Of a stretch of DNA of 30,311 nt, positions 7,618 to 16,300 are shown in pieces. The stretch is taken from the NCBI GenBank assembly GCA_945892985.1, contig CAMDDU010000051.1, positions 1 to 30,311 of the forward strand, written 5' to 3'. Position 1 is the first letter of the stretch, and every line of letters starts with the position of its first letter. This DNA comes from CAITSH01 sp945892985 (GTDB lineage Bacteria > Pseudomonadota > Gammaproteobacteria > Burkholderiales > SG8-39). Under the pieces are notes generated by a model, which searched no databases, had not been told where the DNA came from, and was given only the letters and a program-made list of their open reading frames with translations. Position numbers and translations under genes: made by a program.

Positions 7618-9324
7618 ATGCTGCCGCACGAACTGCAACGCGGCGGCGGCACGGCGGCGGGGGAGGGCCTAGTGACCGGCGATATGCTTGCCCAGCACGC
7701 CTACTGTCCTCGCCGCTTGCATTTGATGTATGCGGAGGGACGCTGGGCCGACAACGAACACACGGACGCAGGCCGTTGGGTGCATCGCAATGCTGATCGG
7801 CGCGAAGATGTGCTGCCCACCAAGGCCGACCCCGATGCGCCCCGCGTCGCCAGATCGGTAACGCTCGAATGCCTAGAATTAGGTCTGCGCGCGAAGCTCG
7901 ACTTGCTCGAAATCACTGGTGACGAAAGCGTGCCGGTCGAGATCAAGCGCGGCCACGGGCCGCAAGAAGGGGGTACCTATCTGTCCGAACGCATGCAACT
8001 CGGTGCGCAGGCGTTGCTGCTGCAGGCCAGTGGTCATCGCTGCGATCACGGCATTATTTATTACGCCGAAACCCGTTCCCGAGTGCGAGTTGAAATCGAT
8101 GGAGCGTTGCGTGCCGAGGTCGTCGAAGGCATTCAAGAGGTCAAGCGGGTGCTCGCGTTACCCCTGTCGCCAGCCCCGCTGGTAGATAGCCCCAAGTGCC
8201 GCGGCTGTTCCGTGGTGGGTATTTGCCTGCCGGACGAGACCAACCTGCTGACGGCTCGCGCGGCAGGCACGCCCAATGAAGATGAACCGTTGCGGCGGCT
8301 TGTGCCGCCACGCGACGACGCACTGCCCCTTTACGTGCAGGAGCAGGGCGCGCAAGTGGGTAAACGTGGCGAGACCCTGACCGTCACACTGCGCGGCGTG
8401 TTACTCGCAGAGGTGCGACTGCTCGACGTGAGCCAACTGGTGGTGCATGGCGGGGTGTCCGTGACCTCGGCCGCGTTGCACTTGCTTTGCTCAGCCGGCA
8501 TACCGGTGCTGCACCTGACGATAGGGCACTGGTTTGTTGGCATGACGAGCGGGCCGAGCCTGCGCAACGCGTTTGATCGTGCGGCGCAGTTCGCGCGGGC
8601 AGCCGAGCCGCAGTTTTGTTTGCGTCTTGCGAAGAGCCTGATTGTGGCAAAAGGGCGCAACCAGCGAACGCTCCTGGTGCGCAATGGCAATCCAGAAGAC
8701 CCGGCGCGCGACCAACTGCGGCGAGCGATCGCGGCAATCGACGAAGCTCACTCTCTAGAAACCTTGCTCGGTGCCGAGGGCCGCATCGCAGCTATTTATT
8801 TCGGCGCCTTCAGCACCATGATTCGGCCGCGCGACGGCACCGCCGCGCTTGCCAGCTTCGACTTTAACGGCCGCAACCGTCGGCCACCACGCGATCCGGT
8901 GAACGCGATGTTGTCGTTCGGCTATGCCATGCTGACCAAAGATGCGACGGTCGCGCTGCTGGCTGCGGGACTAGACCCCTACTGGGGCGTCTACCACCAG
9001 CCTCGGCACGGGCGGCCTTCGCTCGCGCTCGACCTCATGGAGGAGTTTCGCGCGCTCATCGTCGACTCAGCGGTGATTACCGCGATCAATACCGGTGTCG
9101 TCGATGCTAGCTGTTTCGAGATAACGGCGCATGGCTGCGCGCTCACTGCCAAAGGGCGCAAGGGCTTTTTGCGAACCTACGAAGCGCGCATGGATCAGCT
9201 CATTACGCATCCAATTTTTGAATACCGTGTGGCATGGCGTCGCGTGTTGGCGGTTCAGGCGCAGTTGCTCGCCCGCGTTTTTCGCGGCGCTATCGCCGAT
9301 TATCCCGCAATCACAACGAGGTAG
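7618..9324 (+). CDS. cas4-cas1: Cas4-Cas1 fusion protein (adaptation integrase)
   Basis: A 568-residue fusion. Cas4 occupies about residues 1-220: C30 in YCPRR, the RecB-type PVEIKRG with E108 and K110, and a terminal cysteine set C194, C197, C203, together a four-Cys iron-sulfur site. Cas1 occupies about 235-568, with E387 in GAEGRIAA, H460 in VYHQPRHGRPSLALDLMEEF and E475 in the same motif matching the Cas1 metal ligands. Cas4 trims prespacers and selects the PAM; Cas1 with Cas2 integrates them at the leader-proximal repeat. Cas4-Cas1 fusion is typical of type I-G. The gene starts 2 nt after the cas8 stop. A GTG at 7672 preceded by GGGGGAGGG is a plausible alternative start that would remove 18 non-conserved residues. 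Confidence 0.93.
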   Translation: MLPHELQRGGGTAAGEGLVTGDMLAQHAYCPRRLHLMYAEGRWADNEHTDAGRWVHRNADRREDVLPTKADPDAPRVARSVTLECLELGLRAKLDLLEITGDESVPVEIKRGHGPQEGGTYLSERMQLGAQALLLQASGHRCDHGIIYYAETRSRVRVEIDGALRAEVVEGIQEVKRVLALPLSPAPLVDSPKCRGCSVVGICLPDETNLLTARAAGTPNEDEPLRRLVPPRDDALPLYVQEQGAQVGKRGETLTVTLRGVLLAEVRLLDVSQLVVHGGVSVTSAALHLLCSAGIPVLHLTIGHWFVGMTSGPSLRNAFDRAAQFARAAEPQFCLRLAKSLIVAKGRNQRTLLVRNGNPEDPARDQLRRAIAAIDEAHSLETLLGAEGRIAAIYFGAFSTMIRPRDGTAALASFDFNGRNRRPPRDPVNAMLSFGYAMLTKDATVALLAAGLDPYWGVYHQPRHGRPSLALDLMEEFRALIVDSAVITAINTGVVDASCFEITAHGCALTAKGRKGFLRTYEARMDQLITHPIFEYRVAWRRVLAVQAQLLARVFRGAIADYPAITTR

Positions 9325-9328
9325 CCCG

Positions 9329-9619
9329 ATGGCGCGCCGCCGATATCTTGTCACCTACGATATCGCGGACGATAAGCGCCGCGTTCGCGTCATGCGCACC
9401 CTGCGAGATCACGGTGACCGGCTGCAATATTCAGTCTTTCGATGCGATCTCAACGCGCGAGAGGTGCAGCAGCTCAAACAAACGCTGCACGCGCTGATTC
9501 ACCACATCGAGGATCAAACGCTGATCATCGACCTCGGCCCCCTAGCGACCACGAGGGGTGACGGTATTGAGGCTATCGGCCGCCCTTATCAGCTTGAAAC
9601 AAGCTGCCGTATCATCTGA
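9329..9619 (+). CDS. cas2: Cas2, adaptation complex subunit
   Basis: A 96-residue Cas2 of standard size with a ferredoxin-like fold: first strand RRRYLVTYDIADDKRR, with the conserved Asp at D11, then LQYSVFRCDL and IIDLGP strands. It dimerises between two Cas1 dimers and sets spacer length. The frame remains open upstream inside cas4-cas1, but the ATG at 9329 is chosen because it comes 4 nt after the cas1 stop, has GAGG a few nt upstream and begins at the conserved first beta strand. It is the last gene of the cas operon and the CRISPR leader follows. Confidence 0.95.
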   Translation: MARRRYLVTYDIADDKRRVRVMRTLRDHGDRLQYSVFRCDLNAREVQQLKQTLHALIHHIEDQTLIIDLGPLATTRGDGIEAIGRPYQLETSCRII

Positions 9620-9822
9620 CGGTGAACCTACGCGAGAGTCACAAAAGCTGTCGGCGCGAGCGGCCCGGTGCGGGCCGATTCCCGGGATCCGCTCGCGACC
9701 CTGCAAATCAATATGTTACGAAGGTTTTGCGCGATCACCTGCGACGGCCGCAACGCCACCCCGGGCCGCGCTCGCAAAACGGTTTGCAAACCATGGGTTT
9801 TGTTATAGTTTTTGACTCGGCT
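9620..9822 (+). promoter_or_regulatory. CRISPR leader with hairpins and candidate array promoter
   Basis: The 203 bp between cas2 and the first repeat. GCGAGCGG (9656-9663) pairs with CCGCTCGC (9689-9696) around an inner GGCCCG-gtg-CGGGCC hairpin, which could end the cas transcript. Nearer the array there is a perfect 12-bp palindrome GGTTTGCAAACC (9781-9792), then an AT-rich GGTTTTGTTATAGTTTTTGA whose TATAGT could be a -10 box. The abrupt AT-rich stretch next to repeat 1 is typical of leader ends, where Cas1-Cas2 integrate. Promoter calls are by eye. Confidence 0.6.
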
Positions 9823-11406
9823 ATTCACGCACTCTTCGGAGTGCGTCCTCATTGAAGCGTGATATGCCTCGACCAACACAGACTGCTGCTGCTTATTCAC
9901 GCACTCTTCGGAGTGCGTCCTCATTGAAGCGAGATGTATCCGCAGTGGAACTGCTACGAACGTGTTGCGATTCACGCACTCTTCGGAGTGCGTCCTCATT
10001 GAAGCGCGCTCGTGGTAATCGATACCCTCGCGACTCATTTCATTCACGCACTCTTCGGAGTGCGTCCTCATTGAAGCGGGTCAAATGCCCCTGCGCGAGC
10101 CACCTACCAAGACAAATTCACGCACTCTTCGGAGTGCGTCCTCATTGAAGCAAGGACGCCAGCACCGACCCCGCGCAGATCCGCGCATATTCACGCACTC
10201 TTCGGAGTGCGTCCTCATTGAAGCGGCGGCCTATGCCGCGCAAGCGGCCAAAAAGCCCGTAAGATTCACGCACTCTTCGGAGTGCGTCCTCATTGAAGCC
10301 AGGTCATCTTGGACCATGCTGGCGCGGCGCTTTCCGATTCACGCACTCTTCGGAGTGCGTCCTCATTGAAGCGTGCCACCACCTAGGTATTCGGGTCGGT
10401 CTAGTCGTGCGTCATTCACGCACTCTTCGGAGTGCGTCCTCATTGAAGCGCGTAGATTTCCTTTTGTAGAACTGCTTGTTCTCCTATTCACGCACTCTTC
10501 GGAGTGCGTCCTCATTGAAGCGCGGGACATTGCACGCCGATATGCCCACCATCAAGCTTATTCACGCACTCTTCGGAGTGCGTCCTCATTGAAGCAATCT
10601 TGGGGATTAAATCAACAATCTGGCGCGTGACGTATTCACGCACTCTTCGGAGTGCGTCCTCATTGAAGCGACGAGGTGTTGGCCCTGCGCGTCACCACCA
10701 CTGGCGAGATTCACGCACTCTTCGGAGTGCGTCCTCATTGAAGCCGCAGCAGCGGCCGCCGAGGAGGTCGCATGAAAGGAAATTCACGCACTCTTCGGAG
10801 TGCGTCCTCATTGAAGCGATCAGTATCTGGTAAGCCATCTAATACACCGGAGCCCATTCACGCACTCTTCGGAGTGCGTCCTCATTGAAGCGTGTGTCCT
10901 AACGCTGCCGAGCACACCGACGGCAACCATTCACGCACTCTTCGGAGTGCGTCCTCATTGAAGCCCGGTAGGCAACGTGTAAGACGCCGTTGCCGCACCT
11001 GGATTCACGCACTCTTCGGAGTGCGTCCTCATTGAAGCAAAGATGCGAGCACTGACCCCGCGCAGATACGCGCTTATTCACGCACTCTTCGGAGTGCGTC
11101 CTCATTGAAGCCATGTAGAAGTCGCTGGACAAGCCCACGACCGGCACGGGCATTCACGCACTCTTCGGAGTGCGTCCTCATTGAAGCACCGTCAATCACA
11201 CCGACGGCTCGGTTGTCGAGAAAATTCACGCACTCTTCGGAGTGCGTCCTCATTGAAGCAAGGACGGCCTGCTCAAGAGCAAGTCTATGCACTGGGCGAT
11301 TCACGCACTCTTCGGAGTGCGTCCTCATTGAAGCCCGTTTAGGTCAACATAGGATGCGTGGACTGAGATTATTCACGCACTCTTCGGAGTGCGTCCTCAT
11401 TGAAGC
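9823..11406 (+). CRISPR. Type I-G CRISPR array, 22 repeats and 21 spacers
   Basis: Twenty-two 36-bp repeats start at 9823, 9895, 9970, 10042, 10116, 10189, 10264, 10337, 10414, 10486, 10560, 10634, 10709, 10782, 10856, 10929, 11003, 11076, 11152, 11224, 11299 and 11371. Each runs from ATTCACGCACTC through TTCG to GAGTGCGTCCTCATTGAAGC, and all 22 read identical. Spacers are 36-41 nt. The repeat holds an 8-bp perfect stem ACGCACTC/GAGTGCGT closed on TTCG, and ends in ATTGAAGC, a common 8-nt crRNA 5' handle. Orientation is + because the handle is at the right end and the leader and cas2 lie to the left, so spacer 1 is the newest. Spacers 5 and 17 are homologous. No degenerate terminal repeat is seen. 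Confidence 0.99.
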
Positions 11407-11419
11407 CACCACTACGAGG

Positions 11420-11700
11420 TGAACCGCCCCGGATTTGGTGGAGGCTCCAACTCTTGAGAGGATGGAGCCATGAACAAATCAAACAAGTTTTCGCCTGAGG
11501 TCCGCGAGCGGGCAGTCCGTCTGGTGCAGGAGCACTGCGGAGAGTACCCGTCGTTATGGGCGGCAGTAGATTCGATCGCCCCGAAGATTGGCTGTGTGCC
11601 GCAAACCCTGCTGGACTGGGTCAAGCGTCACGAGGTCGATGGTGGCGTCCGCGCCGGCGTGAGCACGCTTGAGGGGCAGCGCGTTAAGGAGCTGGAACGC
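11420..11700 (+). mobile_element. IS3-family element, left end and truncated
   Basis: The sequence from TGAACCGCCCCGGATTTGGT (11420) through GGAGGCTCCAACTCTTGAGA to the orfA start has the form of an IS3-family left end and upstream region. Only the first part of orfA remains, orfB is absent, and I see no matching right inverted repeat (CCGGGGCGGTTCA) downstream. The left end lies 13 nt after the last CRISPR repeat. Confidence 0.75.
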
Positions 11701-11874
11701 ACTATCGGTGATGGTAATCTTGGCAAGCACACGGCAAACTTATTCTTGTTTGAACAGACAAATAATAGGGCGTCGGATACTCGAGCCGACGGTCCAGCGT
11801 CATGCTGCGCGGGGCATCTACGGCGAGCCGGTCAGCGAGACCGATCGCGTCGCCTGCCACATGTGCGGAAGTAA
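11470..11874 (+). pseudogene. Truncated IS3-family transposase OrfA
   Basis: It starts with MNKSNKFSPEVRERAVRLVQ, followed by IAPKIGCVPQTLLDWVKRHE, the helix-turn-helix DNA-binding region of IS3 OrfA proteins. Similarity stops at VKELERT (about base 11703), where intact proteins continue into the ENRELRRANEILK leucine-zipper segment. The remaining roughly 57 residues to the stop at 11874 read as unrelated out-of-family sequence, so the gene is broken by a deletion or recombination. It is probably inactive. The ATG at 11470 follows GAGAGGATGGAGCC, which is standard for this group. Confidence 0.75.
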
Positions 11875-12019
11875 CGGCCCATGATGCCCACATCATCGAG
11901 CACCCGGACCAGTAAGAGCCCCCACATCAACTGCGTTGTCGTTCAGCAAAGATTGCTCGATTGAGCATTAGTTAGCACCCAACACTAAATTTGTTGCGCT
12001 CAGTTCAAGGAATGACCGA
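11701..12019. other. Junction region without a recognised gene
   Basis: About 320 bp between the IS3 fragment and the nuclease gene. Short frames exist on both strands, but none has a convincing start or family pattern. A + frame reads GIYGEPVSETDRVACHMCG near 11815-11870 and may be the tail of a deleted gene. TTGAGC (11961) with ACTAAA 17 nt later is a weak promoter candidate for the genes that follow, and AAGGA (12007-12011) is the ribosome binding site of the next gene. Confidence 0.4.
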
Positions 12020-13303
12020 ATGAAATTCATTCATACCGCTGACATTCATTTGGATAGTCCATTGAAAGGACTGTCGTCGTATCCGGACGCTCCTGCCGCT
12101 CGCTTGCGCACCGCGACGCGGGACGCATTTCGCAACCTGGTTAACAGCGCTATCAATGAACAAGTCGATTTCATGGTCATTGCCGGTGACGTCTACGACG
12201 GAGATTGGAAGGACTTCAATACCGGTCTCTTCTTCATCCGTCAGATGGGCCGGCTTCGGCAGGCGGGGATTCCGGTCTACCTCCTCTACGGCAACCATGA
12301 CGCCGAAAGCGAGATGACCCGCGGGCTGGCACTGCCTGAAAATGTGCATGTATTCCCCTCGCGCAAGGCCGAGACCTTCCGGATTGATGAACTGAAGGTG
12401 GCTTTGCACGGTCGCAGCTTCAAGGTTGCTGCCACGACGGAGAACCTTCTGCCTGGCTACCCAGAGCCCGTGGCTGGGTGGTTGAACATTGGGGTGCTTC
12501 ACACCGCGCTGGAGGGCAATACAGCGCACCCCAAGTACGCGCCATGCTCGTTGACCGAATTGAAAACGAAGGGTTACCAATATTGGGCGCTCGGGCATGT
12601 GCATGAGCATTGGATTCAGCGCGGCAACGCGACGATCGCCTACCCGGGCAACCTACAAGGCCGTCACATCGGCGAACTGGGCGCGCGAGGTGCGCTACTG
12701 GTGACAGCCGAAGATGGAGAGATCAACGAAGTCGATCGCTTGGAGGTTGATGTGGTGCGGTGGCACGCACTGGAAATCGACATCAGCCCGGTGGTGGACA
12801 TGAGAAGCGCGGTCCGCTTGGCTGGCCACGCGATGGAGCGGCTGCTGGAAGCCACCGTAGCGGATCTGCCATTGGCGGTCCGAGTCGTATTCAAAGGCCG
12901 ATCCGCTGCGCACGCCGAGTTGATCATGGACGAGGGCCAACTCCGTCAAGAGATCATCGCTCAGGCGGTGGCGCTGGACGCGGACAGGATATGGGTCGAG
13001 AAAGTTCGGGTAGCCAGCGAGGCATTGAGCACTGGCGCATCGTCCTCTGATGCTGAAGCTCAGGGCGCTCTGGCGGAGCTCGAGAGCTTGGCACTGTCGG
13101 CTCAGGACGATCCAGAATTCGTTCGCTCACTACAGGCCGACTGGCAGTCTCTTCTGGAGAAGTTGCCGCACGACGTACTGCAAGCGACGCCCGATCTGTC
13201 CGCGCTTCGTCAAGATCCCCTCGCCCAAGTGTCGGATCGTATTCGTAATGCGACCCCTGTGCTGATGGCCCGAGTGGGCCAAGATGCCCGCTCATCCTCT
13301 TAA
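12020..13303 (+). CDS. Mre11/SbcD-like metallophosphoesterase (YhaO type)
   Basis: A 427-residue calcineurin-like DNA nuclease subunit. All metal-binding motifs are present: D8-x-H10 in HTADIHLDS, GDVYDGD (G56-D57, D60), GNHD (91-94), VLHTAL, and GHVHEH (192-197). After the catalytic domain come a capping domain and a roughly 100-residue Ala/Leu/Glu-rich tail. In the SbcD/Mre11 family this subunit cuts DNA ends or hairpins when driven by an SbcC/Rad50 ATPase, and that partner is the next gene. It is closer in layout to YhaO-type proteins than to classical E. coli SbcD. ATG 12020 has AAGGA 8 nt upstream. It could serve DNA repair or anti-phage defence; the sequence does not decide. Confidence 0.85.
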   Translation: MKFIHTADIHLDSPLKGLSSYPDAPAARLRTATRDAFRNLVNSAINEQVDFMVIAGDVYDGDWKDFNTGLFFIRQMGRLRQAGIPVYLLYGNHDAESEMTRGLALPENVHVFPSRKAETFRIDELKVALHGRSFKVAATTENLLPGYPEPVAGWLNIGVLHTALEGNTAHPKYAPCSLTELKTKGYQYWALGHVHEHWIQRGNATIAYPGNLQGRHIGELGARGALLVTAEDGEINEVDRLEVDVVRWHALEIDISPVVDMRSAVRLAGHAMERLLEATVADLPLAVRVVFKGRSAAHAELIMDEGQLRQEIIAQAVALDADRIWVEKVRVASEALSTGASSSDAEAQGALAELESLALSAQDDPEFVRSLQADWQSLLEKLPHDVLQATPDLSALRQDPLAQVSDRIRNATPVLMARVGQDARSSS

Positions 13304-13322
13304 CCGCGAGAAGCCACGAACC

Positions 13323-16300
13323 ATGCGCATCCGCGAACTCAATTTGATCCGATACGGGAAATTCACCGGCCGCAGCTTGGCGCTGCCGCTACGCGACCGA
13401 GACATCCATCTCGTTGTTGGTCCCAACGAGGCGGGCAAGTCGACCGTCCGAACGGCCATCGGAGAATGGCTCTTTGGGATGCCGATACGGACGCCGCTGG
13501 CCTTTCGCCATCCGATGCCGGAGTTGAGAGTTGGGGGCATCATCGAGAAATTGCCCTCCGGTGAGGCGGGTGGAGAACAGCTCGCATTCGACCGCACCAA
13601 GGGCAACAAGAACACGTTGCGCACGCCAGCGGATGCAATCCTGCCAGAAGCGACGCTACAGTCGTGGCTGGGCAGCCTACAGGTGCAGGCGTTCAACCGA
13701 ATGTACGCACTGGATCACACGACCCTGGTCGAGGGAGGTGCAGGCATTCTGTCGGCCTCCGACGACATCGGCCGCATGTTGTTTCAGTCGGCTGCCGGCG
13801 TCGAGCACTTGGGCGATGCGCTTCGGAAGCTCCAAGACGAAGCGGATGCGTTGTGGGCACCTAGGAAGTCCAGTTCGCGTATTTACTACCAAGCATACGA
13901 TGCTTACGAAACAGCCACTGCGGATTTCAAACTAGCTACCCTTCGCACCAAGGACTGGAAGGCGCAACACGATGCGCTGGTCTCAACGGAAGCGGCACTT
14001 GCGGAGGCCCGAGAGCGCGACGTCGACATCCGTCGACAGCTGAGTCGTTTGGAGCGCATCCGCCGCGTTCGGCCCATGCTGCTCGCGCTAGATGCCGCAC
14101 GGACGCAACGCGACGAGCTACTTGCGGCAGGAGAAATCCCCTTGCTGGCAGAGAACGCCGCCCAAGTGCTCAACGATGCCAGACAAGAGATGGTCTTGGT
14201 CGCGGCCGATCTGCAGCGCCTACAGAATGACGCCTCTCAGGCTCAGCTGGAACTGGAGGGTACGCATCTTGACCGGCATATTCTGTCGTTAGCTGCGGAC
14301 ATTACTGAGCTGAATGAGCGTCGCCTGCAGTTCAGGGCCCACAGTACGGATATGACGAAGCGGTCTGAAGAAATCCGCATGGAGTGGTTGCGGGTACAGG
14401 AGTTGGCCGGCGACCTAGGATGGACAGTCGAGAGCGAGGACGCAGTGCGTCAGCGATTGCCTGCGACGCCGGTTCGGTCACGACTGGTCCGGTTGCTCAA
14501 AGACCGAGTGGCATTGTTCCAGGACTTGCGCACCGCACGTAGCAACTTCTCTGAGCGCCAACAACAAGTTCAGCACGCGCAGCAGGCCTTGGGACGCCTC
14601 ACTGCCGGCGCTGTCAATCCAGAGTTGGCATCTGCGGTCGAACTGGCGCTGAAGCTTGGGGACCATGCCGCTGGGATGAGTGAGTTGCAGCAAAAAGTCG
14701 ATGCCCTGGGTCAGAAGATCGACACAGGTCTGGCCGCACTTGGCAGCTGGCGGAAAGAGCCAGACGCACTGAAGGCGATGGTTGCTCCGGAGTCAGTGTT
14801 CGTCCAGGGCCTGATCGAGCAGCACCGAAGCGATGCAGCCGAGACCCAGTCGCAGCGTGATGCCCTGGATGGCAAGACCCAAGATATACAGCGTCTTGAA
14901 TTAGAGCTGCAACAGCTGGTGAGGGATTTTCAACCCATCTCGCTGAGCCAGGTTCAGGAGGCGCGGCGAGGCCGAGATGAAGCATGGCAGGGAATCAAAG
15001 TTGCCCCCCAGGAATTGACCGATCGGGCTATAGAGTTCGAAAGTCACATCGTTGAGGCCGACAATCTCGCAGATGCCAGACTCGATCGAGCGCAGTATGA
15101 AGCTGCTCGCCAAGCCAAGGCCGAGCGCATAGAACAGCAGCGCCTAGAACAGAGCACTCTCGAGTCCCGCATTCAGCGGGTGCAGACGCGGATGGATGCG
15201 CGAATTGCGGAGTGGCATGCACTGTCCATATCTTGCGGTTTGCCTCAGCTCCCATTGGAGATGGCTCCTGTCTGGCTTCAGCAGCGCCAGCTTGTGCTTG
15301 ACCTGGTCGGCGAAAAGGCGGACGCCGAGCGACAGCAGGCGGTGGGTCGAGAGGCCGCTGCCAAGATCCAGCAGTCCCTCTGGTGCAGGCTCGGTGCAGA
15401 GGGATCCGAAGGACCGGCGCCTGAACTGGCTGAATGTTTGCGGCGTGCCCGGGCTCAGATAACTCTTGCCGATCAGGCACAAGGGCAGCGAGACACCTTG
15501 GAGCAGCAGCTTCACGAAGGACAGAGCAGCATTGTGACTCTGCAGGGGTCTGTTAAATCTGCTCAAGATGCTTGGGAAGCTTGGAATCAGTCCTGGCAGG
15601 CTGCAGTGCTGGCAGCTGCCTATGAAGCCTCTGTGCTGGCCGATCAGGTAGAACATGAGATCGAGGCGATGCAAGAGGTCGAGCGCTTGCTGGCCCACAT
15701 TCGCAGTATCCGAAGTGAGCGGATCGACCAAATGCAAGCCGATCTGGACGGACTAGCCCGTTCCGCGAAAATTCTGGCTGAACGGACGGCGCCCGATCTC
15801 GAAAACCACTCTGCTGAAGACATCGCCCTTGAGTTAGCCAGGCGCCTGGAGCAAGCGAAACAGGCCGCCACGACGGCCGCTGAGTTGCAGTCGCGGCTGG
15901 CGCGGACCAATGAAGAGTTGGCGGCGGCCCAGCAAAGAGAGCTTTCCGTACAGGCCAGCTTAGCGCCTCTGATGACAACTGCTGGCGCCGACGAAGTCAG
16001 TGCTCTAGGGCGCGCGATCGAGCGATCGAACTTGCGTCGAGAGGTCGGACACAAGATCCAGTCTGCCGAGTCGGATTTGACCCAGGCGGCCGATGGATTG
16101 CCGGTGGAGGAACTGCGCGCAGAAATTTCTGACATTGGGCCGGATGAGTTGAAGGCACAGCTTGATCGGCTCGCCGAATTGTCGGGCGAGGTGGTGGAAA
16201 AGATCGCCGCGCTCAGCAACAGCTATGGCACGCGGAAAACTGAGTTCGACGCATTTGATGGGACAGACCTCGCCGCCAAAGCCGAGGCGCGACGGCAAGA

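Noticed and set aside
9628..11422. Long frames across the array with repeated FTHSSECVLIEA, RTLRSASSLK or MRTHSEECVN
   Set aside because: These are translations of the CRISPR repeat in different frames. The sequence is fully explained as repeats and spacers, not protein-coding.
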